NCBI GenBank assembly: GCA_026874595.1
Contig: CM049321.1
Span: 11,273,979 to 11,337,978 of the forward strand
Length of the DNA: 64,000 bases
Source of the DNA: Sipunculus nudus
Lineage: Eukaryota; Annelida; Sipuncula; Golfingiida; Sipunculidae
Direction: 5' to 3'
Shown here piece after piece: positions 50,064 through 62,116 of the stretch. A program made the translations under genes and the position numbers. Each line of letters starts with the position of its first letter. Within the stretch, counting starts at the first letter, position 1. The notes below the pieces were generated by a model. It was not told where the DNA came from, ran no database searches, and saw only the letters and a list, made by a program, of their open reading frames with translations.

Positions 50064-50578
50064 ACCATTATATATATATATATAATACATTAAGGTTCAA
50101 TACATCACAGTGAAAGTGCTCTACCGTTCGAGAAGCATTAATTATATTTCACCATGTATATATAGTTAGCTTGATTTCATTATGTACTACAGTACTGTTT
50201 CGTGGGTTCAGCTTGCCAGCAGGCCCTCTCCACAGGCACAAACTGAAATGATAATGTATGAATTTACTCCGTTTAAATTAGCTGGATTAAGCATTGGTTA
50301 TTGGGTGGGTTGAGGTTTTCGTGGTCCATGTAGCTATTGTGTTTATTTTGTGGAGATTTGTAGGATTACTTGATGTTACACAGCAGGTGCTTGGCCCTGT
50401 GTTTACATATGGAGGTCAGTTCGCTTCTGTTATTTAACGTGCTCTGTTCCGGTCTGCAGACCATGAAATCAAGCTTACTATACACATAGTATGATATTAT
50501 ATTGTTACGGAACCAATATCAACAGATCACGTATATGTGATGAACATGAATTTTGTAATGGAGAAAAAAATCATATTC

Positions 50579-51607
50579 TGTAACACTAGGCAGCGTGAAA
50601 TGTCTAGGGGAATGAATAAAGAAGTCAGTGGTTTTTTGTTAACAAATAACTATAATTTATTCTTAAAACAACCCTAACACCACAATACTCCAAATCAATA
50701 CAATTACACAGTACAACAACAGTATAACAGCAAATCAATATAATCACACAGCCTAATAAAGAAAGTGCAAAGTACCTGGATACCACCACTGCCACAGCGA
50801 CAAGTCCTTTAAAATGTATAAGCCGGATGAATAGTTCATACAAATTCTCTCAGAGAATAACAGTCCAATGTAAGGCTCTTGTAAAAATTCCGAAAGTAAA
50901 CTGAAGACCAAATAAGATTCATCACAAATCCAGAAGAAAACCTGAAGAAAATCTATAATTGCCGCACTTATCGAAATAGGTCCCACAAACTGGACCTGGA
51001 CAGCTGAGCGGTAAAACGCTTGGCTTTCCCCGCTGGCGACCCGGGTTCGATCCCCGGTGTGGCTATGAGAGTGTGTTGTAGTTGCCCGTCCAAGGTCGGT
51101 GGTTTTCTCCGGGGCCTCCGGTTTCCTCCACCCTTACAGACTACCAAGCGCCAACATCCGACCCATGGAGAGTGCTTCGTATTAGTTTTAATAACTAGTT
51201 GTACTATCCATGTAAAATAAATAAAGTTTATATTTAATTGACATACACGCTTCTGTGTCCGCTGGAATATTCTCTAACCTCTCTCCCTGCTTTGAAACAC
51301 AGCCCCTATTTACAGCTTCTCATCTCAAGCCGAGAACTTCCTATTTCTCGAACAATCTAAAGAATCTAACATAATACACAGTACGCACGCGTTACAGGAA
51401 CCATCTAGAAAAACAAATCCCGTGTCTCTACATATCAGGGTTCACACGTCAGCCTGCCCGACTCGGCCAGACGAGAAAGCCCCAAGCTAGCATGACAACG
51501 AGAGTTTAACCAGTACGGATTAAACTGAGCGTGCAACCACCGGCCAGGCGAGGCCGATACAACACGAGTTCCGCCCGCGCCACACAATAAAAAAGACATC
51601 TGTAACA
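50579..51607 (-). mobile_element. Ty3/gypsy-like LTR (3' LTR), interrupted by SINE A
   Basis: Read on the minus strand it starts TGTTACAGATG directly after the polypurine tract AGGAGGGGAA (51617-51608) and ends CTAGTGTTACA. It therefore has TGT...ACA borders. Total length is 1029 bp, including an approximately 240-bp SINE at 50993-51232. The matching 5' LTR is not in the window, so borders rest on the motif alone. Confidence 0.55.
50993..51232 (+). repeat. tRNA-derived SINE family A inside the LTR
   Basis: Closely similar to the 29198 copy, with GACAGCTGAGCGGTAAAACG, GACCCGGGTTCGATCCCCGG and the tail CTAGTTGTACTATCCATGT. It is oriented opposite to the LTR. Confidence 0.8.
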
Positions 51608-51735
51608 TTCCCCTCCTGTAAGAAAAAAGAAAAATTTTCTCAAAACTTTTTTTTGCGATCACAATCACTAAATTATTACAACATTTCAAACCCATCTTAT
51701 TAACAACATTACATAAAGATCTCGTTTACAATATT

Positions 51736-52107
51736 TCATAAACATCTCGATAAGCAATCAACAAGTACATTGTCTGTCCCTTTAATGTGTTTGATTTCAA
51801 GGTTGTAATCTTGTAAGAACAAACTCCATCTCAACAATCTTTGATTTTTACACTTCAACTTGTTCATGAACGTGAGGGGATTGTGGTCATTGAAGACAAT
51901 GATAGGCTTGACTGATGAAGTAACATGAACTTCAAAATGTTGCAATGCCAAAATCAAAGTCAAACATTCTTTTTCAATAGTGGAGTAGTTTTTCTTGTTT
52001 GCATTAAACTTTATTGAGAAATGACAAATTGGATGATCTATGCCATCATTGCCTTCTTGTAACAACACACAACCAGCAGCAGTTTCACTAGCATCTACAG
52101 CTATATA
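51736..52107 (-). pseudogene. Ty3/gypsy RNase H fragment
   Basis: The frame reads AVDASETAAGCVLLQEGNDG, then HFSIKFNANKKNYSTIEKEC, LTLILALQHFEVHV, VFNDHNPLTFMNKL, RLLRWSLFLQDYNLEIKHIK and GTDNVLVDCLSR, then a stop. This is the RT-associated RNase H of Ty3/gypsy elements, including the catalytic VDAS, E (in IEKE) and the DN...D-x-LSR end. The domain is intact, but the upstream reverse transcriptase is missing: the sequence stops matching at about 52107. The stop is only about 120 bp before the polypurine tract and LTR, and no integrase follows. Confidence 0.85.
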
Positions 52108-52600
52108 TATTGAATGTAGAGTTACCCTCCGTTGTAAAGTGCTCTGTGGCCTACAGACTATGCCAGAGCGGTATAACTCTGAAGAAAAACAACACTAAAT
52201 TCACAACAGTCTGTTTCACGGGATGCGACCCGATCATCAGGTGAATGTGGTAAGAATGAAGCCAACGGCGTGGTTTGAAAAGCCGAGACTTTACGAGATT
52301 ATGCTTTGTGGGATCCGGGGGAGGAATTACCTATAGTTCATTAACTTATATACACAGAGTAAGCCGGCAATTACAAACATTCTATATAAAAGATAGGTGA
52401 ATAGCTGGCCCTAACCGCGCACAAGAAAATAAGTATTTTACTCGAATGGATGGGGTTATATTATTAAGCCAATCATCTTAGGTATAAATACATTTCACAT
52501 ATTGCTGTCCTACCATACATATGAAAAACTGTTCCTGTCTTCAGCAGAACCTGAGCCTATGGTCCAGATAATACGTTACCTTAAGAAATTGCCACACTAA
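52108..52600 (-). mobile_element. Possible Penelope-like or retrozyme fragment carrying the ribozyme
   Basis: The sequence around the hammerhead replaces the expected 5' part of the gypsy element, so a different element abuts it at about 52107. No reverse transcriptase or GIY-YIG frame was found in 52250-52600 and no second ribozyme copy was found, so the class is inferred from the ribozyme alone. Confidence 0.3.
52199..52246 (-). ncRNA. Hammerhead ribozyme motif (type I)
   Basis: On the minus strand the order is ATTCAC (stem I), CTGATGA (core), T-CGGG-loop-CCCG-T (stem II), GAAA (core), ACA-GAC-TGT (stem III with a short loop), the cleavage triplet GTT, then GTGAAT (stem I partner). Both invariant boxes are perfect and stem I pairs over six bases. 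The 10.1/11.1 position is T/T rather than G/C, which may weaken activity. A very short stem III with a closed loop is characteristic of the hammerheads found in Penelope-like elements and animal retrozymes. Confidence 0.7.
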
Positions 52601-53443
52601 ATGTATTTGGTAATTTTTTTAGTCTTGTTAGCATAATAGCGTCTCGAGTGAGCAGTTTGTCCTGTAAATTTAGGTCAGATTCGATCGTCAGAGTCAGAGA
52701 ACGAAATTCGTCGTTCAACGTGAGGATATGTGGCAGCCTCTACATATAAAGCACAATGCATTTATTTAGACTTATTGAAAACGTAAATTGTAGCTGAATA
52801 TTCAGTATGTACGAAAATGTTGGCACTTTCTATCAACAAAGTCTGATAATCTACCCGAGTCTCCGTTCCTAGTCTGGCAAAGGATGCTGGGAAGGTTAAA
52901 AGTCTATCCTTATGCAACGTCATGATGAGGAAAACAACTAATTAGCAGGTGTTTTGAAGTAATTTTCATAGATCCCCCTCCCAATATTATTATGCATAAG
53001 ATTCCTGTTTGGGCCAAATCACAGGAATAACTATCCACCAACGGACATTCTGACCCTATTCCCTTACAGCTGCCTGCATTCCAAGGCGGTTGACCATCAC
53101 ACGTTAAGGTTACGAGCGACGGTATTCCACTGTCATTCAGTATTATACGAAAACAAAATCAAAACGATGTATTTAATTATTTTATTGCATTATTTCAAAT
53201 AAAAACATACAATGCCAGAGCGATCTGAAAATGGCAGGAAGGGGAATCAATTACATTCTTAAAATGTCTCCCAGTGACATCATCAAATGATCTCGCCCCG
53301 TTTATCCATCTAACATAGAAATGTCAATATAAATCAGTGACAAATAATCTTATAGCTATATCGCAGAAATGTGTTACTAAGAAAAAAACACGATTTAATT
53401 CATTTGTATATATGTTGCATATTTAGTATACTTAAAATACAAA

Positions 53444-54803
53444 CAAGAGACCCATAGGTCACGGCGCTCAGCTGAATGTTTTAAAATCTTAGCATGTGCA
53501 AACTATTGCTGATTTTTTAAAAACATTTAAGCAAATGCAAAATATACTTATTTCAATAAATTTTTAATACAAATGAACACTTGAAAAGCTCAGAAGAAAA
53601 GGCCGTTTTAATGTGGTGATAATAAAAAAAATCAATATATATTTGCCAAACTAATACTCTGCACTTTAATGGACTATATAAAAGATGCAGGAGCCTCTCA
53701 TGATCAAATATTTATCGAGTTTCAGGATTTCAGCAATGTGACACTAATATGTGCGTAAAATAACCACTCCACTGGGAATGTATGAACCCCTGTCAATTAC
53801 AGAATAAGGAAGAAAGTGGAGATTAGCTGAACTATAATAATACACATTTTATTTATAAACTGAAATAAAATGCTGTAAAAATATAAAATTTTAAATCTTT
53901 TAAATCTGATGAATACATATTGCACTGTGTAATACATGAAAATTTTGACTTGAAACCATTTAATAATGCAATAAGGAACAAGAGCTCCGCAAACGTGTAT
54001 AATACGCCCGTCTTGTCTTGTAACCTCTGACCTCATTTAATATACGTGAAATCTGCTAAGGAATTTTTCAGGTGAAAAATCAGGTACCCTGGCAAAGCTG
54101 ACCTCCAGTGACCAGAGGTGGGCTGCCAGCAGCTTGACAATGCATGTGAATACAACAGTGCCTCCCAAAAAAATTCATATCTAGCCTATTTTTTTAGTTT
54201 TAATTTTCAAATTTCAGATTTAAACAGATTAAATAGTTACATTTACCAGTTGTGAAAAAAATTTAAACATTACTAACAGGTAAAAAAACGTGTCATGGTC
54301 AAAGTTGGGCAATATTTAAGGTACTGGATTTTATATTTATGCTAATAATTAAAAATTTGCAAAGTTCAGATCTAATTTTGTGTATACAATTGAATCTTGA
54401 TTCAACAGATTATCATGGCATTATGTTCGGGCGCATTACTTCATAAAGTTAAACAATACTGACCTATTTTCTGGCCTGTACATAGAAAACATGTGAAGGA
54501 ATAATTATACAAAAGGGGAACAAATCAGCTCTTTTACGTTTTGATATCAAGTAGTCCTGAAGTGTAACAATAGTTTTTTTTTATGGAAAATTTATGTATT
54601 TCTTGAAGGAACGAAATCGCAGTGACCAAGTTTTGGGTTTGGTAGGAGAACTTAAGGACATCTAACTGTAAGCTGAACTTTTTATTCGTAGATCAAACGG
54701 TTTCAAAACGTGCCCTGTTAAGGGATGGATGACTGGGCGGACGGAAAACGGACAAGAATCCATCGCTATAGCTCAGATGACTTATAGTCAGTTGAGCTGA
54801 AAA
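53444..54803 (-). mobile_element. Helitron-like family H1, copy 4
   Basis: On the minus strand it starts TTTTCAGCTCAACTGACTAT with AAGTCATCTGAGCTATAGCG and ends CGTGACCTATGGGTCTCTTG followed by TTT. The internal sequence follows copies 3 and 5, without GGTGGCGCCACC modules. Confidence 0.65.
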
Positions 54804-55189
54804 TCCATTACCATCCCAATTAGGGATTTTATTTTCATTTTCTTCTGAAATAGGCGTGCTAACCGCGTACGTTAATTTTTTTACACTTCTTGTCTGTTTA
54901 CAATCATGCCTTTTGGTAATTATAAGTTGGCGGTTCTAAACGTAGTTAATCGTAAAGCATGACTCGTCAAATCTGGAAAAAGCCGCTTAAGTCTATTAAT
55001 CTTAGGCGAAACAGGCTAACGCGCTCGCGTCGTGCGTCAGCAATCCCCCCTGAGGCGATTTTCAACGCGTGACGCGCGTTTGCCGGGTTAGAATTACTGA
55101 TAATGACTTAGGTTTAAAGAGAATTTCCCTCCAGAGCACTCGCAGATAAGATTCAACTGTTGGTAAAAACGTCTGTTATAATTCATTAA

Positions 55190-55549
55190 CTATATAAGTG
55201 ATTTATATCTGGATAGAAAACGTGCAATGAAGCAACACAAATATATAAATATCATTACGAATAGCGACTGAATTCCGTCATACCTAGAACAAGTTAAGTC
55301 ACAAACAAATACATATTTGTATACAATTAAACCAATACTGATTATCAAGAAAACTAGTTTTACAAAGATAAACAAAATATACATTAGGTGCTTGGTTAAT
55401 ACCATCCAACCAGTCGCGTGTCTTGCACGTTGAAGCCGCGTTAGTATGTTTTGGATTTGTCGCATGCTTTGAGTTAGGAAGAGACACAAATCACTCCATA
55501 TAAAAAACAAATCAGGGACAGATTTAGAGCGGACGTAGTGGGAGCACAC
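55190..55549 (-). other. Unrecognised 119-codon open frame with two hydrophobic stretches
   Basis: ATG-led frame with YILFIFVKLVFLIISIGLIV and SLFVMIFIYLCCFIARFL as possible membrane segments. A good donor (GAG|GTGAGT, minus strand, 55625) lies just upstream after ATGCAAAAATATAGAGAAGA, so transcription from this strand is conceivable. Nothing is recognisable and AT-rich noncoding DNA can give such a frame by chance. Confidence 0.15.
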
Positions 55550-55759
55550 TCTCTTTATCGACTATAATATCTGGGAAACCGAATTTTAATTAAATAAACT
55601 GGAAGACAGCACCGATTTGCGACTCACCTCGTTTTCTTCTCTATATTTTTGCATCTCACACGCTGCACATGCACTTGTTTATTTGTGCCATGGTGTAGAG
55701 CCCCCCCCCCCCCCCCCCTTTTTTTTAAATCCTGTATGAGCCCCTATAAATGGCCCTGT

Positions 55760-55820
55760 GGTTAAGATGCTCAGCCGACGAGCTTGGGCAGAGACCGGGA
55801 TTCGATGTCACACCATGAAA
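55760..55820 (+). repeat. tRNA-like SINE head fragment
   Basis: GTGGTTAAGATGCTCAGCCG and ACCGGGATTCGATGTC resemble A and B boxes of a tRNA-derived SINE different from families A and B. The body is not recognisable. It is not a functional tRNA because the stems do not pair. Confidence 0.35.
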
Positions 55821-56817
55821 GCCCATCGTTTTTGTTTGTTAAATTTTGCAACAATTTCAAATCGATGGGTCATGTCTTTCAACAACTTGTGAAGCATAAC
55901 TGGGACACAGCTCCCCTTTAAGATGATTGCTGAACAAAACAGAACATAAACAAGAAGTTTCGCATGAGCAGGAAAGCTGTGATGTGATCCCTGCTAAGGC
56001 CCTCATTCAGGCAAAAAGCCGTAACTTTGTGTTTAGCCGGGAATTCCAGTTAACTCTGTAACCCATAGAAATTTTAAAAAGAGAAAATAATGTACCTTCT
56101 GTATATAGAAAATTGGTAATACATTAATTTTTAAAGACACAAATATTACAAAATCCTGAAGAGTGAAAAAACCCTAACATGAGCTTTATGTTGTAATTCT
56201 TTCTCTAAAGTAACTATGAATTACCACAATGCTAAACGTCTACATCACCCTTCCTTTAGTAGTATATAATACCTTTAACTTGCAGTTGACAAATGAAAGA
56301 TTTGAATGTAAGTGTAAATATATTGCAAAACTCACTAGCAGACTGGCCCATTCGATGCAGTTTTTAAGACTTTATAATTCCTCCCGATGACAGAACCATC
56401 CAAATTGCTCTTTCTGCGGCGCAACGCTTAGAAAAATTACTGCCACCTCGTGGCGAATCATATAACTAAGTTTACGGCTCTCTGACGCATTTTTGTAGAA
56501 AACATAATTACTATTTCAGACTAGTTTCAAACAAAACGGACAGCACCTCCTTCTACCTTGGTGTTTAGGTGACACGCCCTGTACCTATGGCAACCTAGCA
56601 GTCGATGGCACAGTAAATGTAGCTTAGGCTAAGCCTTAGCATCAAAATGCCAGCCAAGCATGGTAATCTTATGTAAAATTCTTATTATTAATATAAAGAG
56701 CAAGGAACTCCTCCATTAGCACTCGTCACCACTTGCTGATAATAGCACCAAGACAAAGTAAGATACATTAAATGATGTCCACTTGCATATGCTTGTTAAG
56801 TACATGCACTACCGTTC

Positions 56818-56818
56818 G

Positions 56819-56874
<56 letters not shown>
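56818..56874. repeat. (TA)n microsatellite
   Basis: About 57 bp of TA with two TT interruptions. Confidence 0.9.
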
Positions 56875-56892
56875 TGCATATATCTGCATACA

Positions 56893-57042
56893 TACAGTGA
56901 AGCATAGGTGAAAGACCACCTTTGGTGAGACCAAAAGATGTCTCAATTTACAGTTATTACAATTAAAACCCATGTGTATACAATCTTTTGATTCACTCAA
57001 GCGTGGTTGTATTAGATAGGTGGTCTTTCAGACAGGTTCTGT
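56893..57042. mobile_element. pogo/Tigger-like MITE
   Basis: The ends TACAGTGAAGCATAGGTGAA(AGACCACC) and, reversed, TACAGAACCTGTCTGAAAGA(CCACC) are inverted. It has TA borders and is related to 20512-20690. Confidence 0.55.
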
Positions 57043-57104
57043 AGTATATGACAGTAATGCATTGCATGTGTGCATGTTCTATAAAGCTATAATTATGTGA
57101 TATA

Positions 57105-57391
57105 ATTAAGGCAAAATAAAGTATGGTTCTCAGACTCTGTTATTCTGAAATCGTTGAGGGCGGGCGATTTTTTTCCCCTTTTTTTTGTTTCAATAAAATA
57201 TCATATGATTATGGAAAAGAAAGATAATAACAGAAATTTTTCTGCTTAATGGGTAAAAGCACTTTATAACAAAGGAATTATTATCAAAATTGTGTTATTT
57301 TATCTTCTTTAAATCAAAATAAAATTGTTTGATGCAGGGTGTTAAAATTGAAGCAGGCAGTGTCGGAGAACCATACTTTTTTTTGCCTATG
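57105..57391 (+). mobile_element. MITE family M1
   Basis: TTAAGGCAAAATAAAGTATG then GTTCTCAG at the left; GGAGAACCATACTTTTTTTT and GCCTA at the right. Interior blocks match 34146-34455. Confidence 0.65.
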
Positions 57392-58277
57392 CAAACATTT
57401 TATATTTTATATCAATGTAAACATATAAGTACATAATAAATACTGTAATTTCAGACAATGGTGAGAAATGTAAAAAATGATACAACTCGAATAAAAGCAC
57501 CAGATACAACACATATAATCAAATAACCACACCATATATTAACACACCTACACAGCATTCTAAATAAAAATTTCATTTGAGCTTGCTACATAAAATTTAA
57601 GTAGATATTAAAAAAAAAACAATGAAAATCTGTGTAGCTATTGGTAGAATATAGTTATAATAATAGGTTGTAATATTTGGAATACTGACACATTAATTAA
57701 AGCATCTCTTTGCATATAACCATAAGACACATATACATAAACTTGATATATGGTAATATATATGAATAGTCACCTCAATAATGCATAAAAAAGCATACAA
57801 TATCCATAATAAGGAATATTGGATGGTATTATGTTCTACCTGTAGAACTTGTAGTGATTTAACAACATTTGAAAAATATACCTTCCCAAGGAAAACTATA
57901 ACAACTTAACACCACCTCATTCAATAAAGGCCATACACTTAATGCTAAGATGTATCTCTAAGTACACATTTGTATAGATATCAGATGCCCATGAAATTTT
58001 ATTCTTAACAGCATATATATAACAGTTTATGCACTGTTGACCTGAAATACATTCCATATCGCTTGTTCTTTTCAACGGTAAACTCCTTATAACTGTACTG
58101 AGCCTCTAAAAATCTAGTTAAAAGTAGTATGCAGTTTATCTATTAGAATATATAGCATTTTAGATGCAAACTTTCCTTTTTGAGAAGTTTTTATTATTGG
58201 AATGTAATTATACGAGATCTTATGTGGACTGTTAACCACATACTGGTATATTTATTTTTATTCCAAATGGATTTTAA

Positions 58278-58450
58278 AAAGTGACCCATGAGTAAAGGGA
58301 CTCAGCTGACAAGCAATTTTACTGAAATAATTCACATCCTGTCAATCAGTTACATTTTTGATAATGTTCATTTCTTATCAGAATTGAGAGTATCATTTAG
58401 CAATTATGGACATGATGGTTTTCAGGAAATATAATGTAGCTTGGACAGCA
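58278..58450 (-). mobile_element. Helitron-like family H1, right-end fragment
   Basis: Contains GTGACCCATGAGTAAAGGGA and CTCAGCTGACAAGC, a rearranged version of the H1 right end. Extent uncertain. Confidence 0.3.
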
Positions 58451-58904
58451 TATTTTTGAAAACTAATAAAAATTCAGTTACTTGATATTTTATAACCTAA
58501 ATTTTAATTAACCTGTGTGGATGTCAAATCGATAGCCTACAGTCCAAACATCTTCAATATCCAACCTGTCAATGGCCATTTGAACAATCAAGAAGATGCA
58601 GCACAAAGACTTATCATTAAAACTCCTGAATGAAAAAAATTCATGCTGACAATTCTATAAAATTCACATTCATTTACTATTAAAAAATATCTAAAAAAAA
58701 AATCATGAAAATTCATCATACTTTATAAAAATTAAGCCTTAGAAATAACACCTTTCTATTAAAATTATTGATCCTTAGAAATATCACATTTCTATATATA
58801 TTTCATGCACTAACCCCACCTGTATCAACAGATTTACAAAACAAAGTATGCATCCTAAAAGGCACACAACATCAAAATAACATTATAAAAAAATGTGATT
58901 TTGT

Positions 58905-59324
58905 TTAATTTTCCTTCTCTTCAGTTTCCTCTTCATGGTCTTCAGGCAGCACGATCCGCCGGACACTGTCCACCCAATCAGAGGCCGTGATCCTGGTCTG
59001 CGGAGCTTCGTGAAGTGACGAAAGCACCAATGGTGTGAAAGGTCCTTCAGTAGTTGACCCTAACGTGGAAACGTGCATCACCTCCCGGAATCTCAGCAGC
59101 GTATCTCCCCTTTGAGATTCAAAGGCGAGTTTCTGTTCCCATAATTCCCACGCCATCAAACCTAAGCTGTAAACATCTGCATGTGAACTGTAATACTCTC
59201 CGTGCAGAACCTCTGGTGCTATGTAAACATGGCTGCCCGATGTTCCATGCAGTGCAGAAGTGACATCGACAGGGGCCGCCTCCCCAACATTCACCAGTTT
59301 TACTTGCTTTGTGTTACTGCAGAC
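58905..59324 (-). CDS. Predicted pseudokinase, last exon (C-lobe)
   Basis: The acceptor is GTTTCAG and the stop TAA is at 58907-58905. The exon encodes VCSNTKQVKLVNVGEAAPVD, where DFG is replaced by NVG, then HVYIAPEVLHGEYYSSHADV (intact APE) and YSLGLMAWELWEQKLAFE (subdomain IX with DVYSLG). The tail is acidic, ending EEETEEKEN. Loss of the DFG Asp and of the catalytic-loop Asn removes metal coordination, so the protein is probably a pseudokinase used as a scaffold or allosteric module. The fold is clear, but the subfamily is not recognised. Confidence 0.82.
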   Translation of the reverse strand, partial: VCSNTKQVKLVNVGEAAPVDVTSALHGTSGSHVYIAPEVLHGEYYSSHADVYSLGLMAWELWEQKLAFESQRGDTLLRFREVMHVSTLGSTTEGPFTPLVLSSLHEAPQTRITASDWVDSVRRIVLPEDHEEETEEKEN

Positions 59325-60738
59325 CTGAAACAATAACTATGATTATTATACAATCATAACAATCATACAATCATGTTAGTTGTTAGTTCATTATTTACAT
59401 CTTATACCAGTTTTGTCATGGACCTCACAATTTCATGTGTATTATCTCATGTTATTAGTTCATTTTGGGTGAATACCAAGGTTTCCATGTAAAATTAAAT
59501 CATCTGAGCACAAAGACTTACTACACCAATGCATCTGTTTAATACTTTGTTATGGTTCTGTGTGTGAATAAACACAGTCCATGTTTGTCTGTAAAGGATA
59601 ACTTGACTGTTAACACATGTGCAACAACTACCAAAAAATAGTGGTTACAAGCTTGAAAAATCTTCATTTGTGAAGTTTTACATAACAGCTACCAGGTAGC
59701 CTGCATGTTATATTTGTTTTGCACCACTGATTATGCCTGGTGCAAGTTTATCTTTACTCATGTAGGCAAACGAATTAAGATTGAAATATTGGTATCTACA
59801 ATAACATTTTAAGGAGAAAACACTATTTTTCATGTGTATTTAACATACCTATTATGTAAATATGTATTATGTATATTTAATAACGTATTTCTGTCAAAAG
59901 CTTACTTATTTGATAGTGATGCTTAAATTACAATAACAACTCAAATATAGTATTTCTGTGCTGAATTCATTTTTTTATAATGAGTCATATATAACAGCAG
60001 TGACTGTTACATTTTTCAGCACAAAACATTGTAAAATCTTTGATTTCTATGAATAAACATTAAATATCAAGGGGTACTTTTAACTGAAGAGGCAAGATCT
60101 TTAGACATTTTATAGAAGTTATACATGAAACTGTAACTTGCTGAGGCTGGGTCGTGCAATTTGGACAAACTGTATCACATGCACGAAATATCCCATCATG
60201 TAACAGTCTATCTGAACTCAGTATGATCAGGGCATTAAAGGGATAAAATCAGGACCATTATTATGCCTATTCTTTCACACTTTCAGTTTAGTTTTGCTTT
60301 ATTCAAAAGTTTCCTAGCAGGAGCACCCCAACACATGGTCTCGGTACCTTGTTATGGTTCTGTGTGTGAGTAAACAGGGTCCACCTGTGTCTGTTTCCAT
60401 AACAAAGCCATGTGACCAGAGATCAAACTTTTTTGCATGTGTGACAGATTCCACACATATCATAGTCAAACATGAACATAGATGGTTGTAAAACAACAAT
60501 TGTAAGCCTGAATAGAAACAGGAAAAGCTGATCAATTTCTTCTGGCTATATTTATTTTGGCACAAATGATTGCACCCAGTTCATGTTATCCACACTTGTG
60601 TACAAGGGTAAGCCAACAGTTTCAGTACTACATTTTGGCAGGTGCCATTTTATTAGACTGAGAAAACTCTATTTTCATGTTAATTCAATATGCTTTGGAT
60701 GTGATAAGGCCCCTTTAAGCAGAGACACAACACCTTAC

Positions 60739-61009
60739 CATTACAGTGTCCAGAGACAGGTCAAGGTGCACCAGGCCTCGTGTATGGAGGTACTCCAGCC
60801 CCAGCGCCACCTGCTCCAGGAACTGTTTAAAGCTGCGTACAAGGATATTTCTCCCATCAGTCCCCTCTGGTATCCTGCTACTGCCGAAGTAGTCTTCCCT
60901 GGCTGGTCGTAGCAGCCCTCGATAAAGCAGCGCTGTCTTGTTGACCTGGGATGTCACTGTCAACTTGGTGCAGCCCAAAACTTCAGCGATGTGGGGGTGG
61001 TTCACCTTG
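60739..61009 (-). CDS. Predicted pseudokinase, exon with hinge and catalytic loop
   Basis: The acceptor is GCGTTTTTAG and the donor GTAAGG at 60738-60733; it enters in phase 2 and leaves in phase 0. The translation begins SKVNHPHIAEVLGCTKLTV, a typical kinase NHPHI segment. It continues with SFKQFLEQVALGLEYLH, then RGLVHLDLSLDTVM. The latter is the catalytic loop: HRD is HLD, keeping the Asp, and the usual Lys/Asn positions of HRDLKxxN are replaced by Ser and Thr (HLDLSLDT). Confidence 0.8.
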
Positions 61010-61129
61010 CTAAAAACGCAGTAAGATTAAAAGACCTGTTACAGAGAGATTAATCACACCAATTTTTTAACTTTTTTAATGCAGACTTATCTAATTCTTA
61101 ACATAAGTATATAGATCTGCAGAGATCCA

Positions 61130-61500
61130 TTTCTTTTTGGTACTACATGATAGGGTGGTAGCACTCGCTTCTTATAATTTTATTTATATCCCTGTGTAAC
61201 CTAGGCCCTGTGTCTACCACACCTGCAGGTCCTGGGTGTGTAATCATCCTCATTGCTGGATCATAATACTGTGGAACCTCCTACTAAGGATGTACTCACT
61301 TGTGAGTGATACACGGCTGGTGGGTTCTGCCTTCCCATTTGGCCTGCACAGTGATCACCCTGGGTGGAGGCCTGACCATAATAATCTCAAGGCTAATCAG
61401 CTGAGATTTGAACTCATGACCTGGCTTTGAGTCCTGTACTATACTGCGGATGACGAAAAACCTTGCTTGCATAACTCGGAAACTGGTTATATGGTCAAAT
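61130..61500 (-). repeat. tRNA-derived SINE family B, in pseudokinase intron
   Basis: In reverse it carries the A-box region (CAGTATAGTACAGGACTCAA), the B box (GAGTTCAAATCTCAG) and the CACCCAGGACCTGCAGGTG block of the copies at 21137 and 21575. Confidence 0.7.
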
Positions 61501-62116
61501 GGCTGAAACCGCAAGTATAAAGGCACTGCATCTTGAAACACTGTCGATCACAAGATCAGGTTCGGCTTTCAAATGGCATGGCTGGGTCTCCGCTGTTGGG
61601 ATCGGTAGAGGGAATGTAGGTTGCTTCTGGCTTTGCGGCTGTGGATGCTGTAGCTTTCCTGAAAAGATCACCTACTCCGGATGGATGGTGGCTGCCTTTG
61701 TGGCATTGCGTCTGTTGGCTCAGAGAACGTGCTTAAGGAGCGCGCAGGGCTGAAGTCTTGACCACAACAACCTGTAGCTGCTCGAAGAGCATAAACTTTC
61801 TTTGGCTTGGCTATATCCTGAGCACAGAAGCCTGTTGAATTATGCTAATCATATCATAATATCCTACATGTTATTTAGCAGGCCTTCAAACCTTTCTCAG
61901 CTTATAATAATTTTTACAAAATGTTTTTACATCAGCACAAAGAGACCACAACAGTTAAAGGGGGCCAATCACCTATCTGACCTTTATAAACTAAAGATAA
62001 TCTTTCAGAGCTTTTATAAGAATAGGCCTTGAAACATGGAAATAACTGTACACAGGCTGCTTGTTTTGTTTATATCAACATGTTTATAATAAATAATATG
62101 TTATGCCTGCCAAAAT

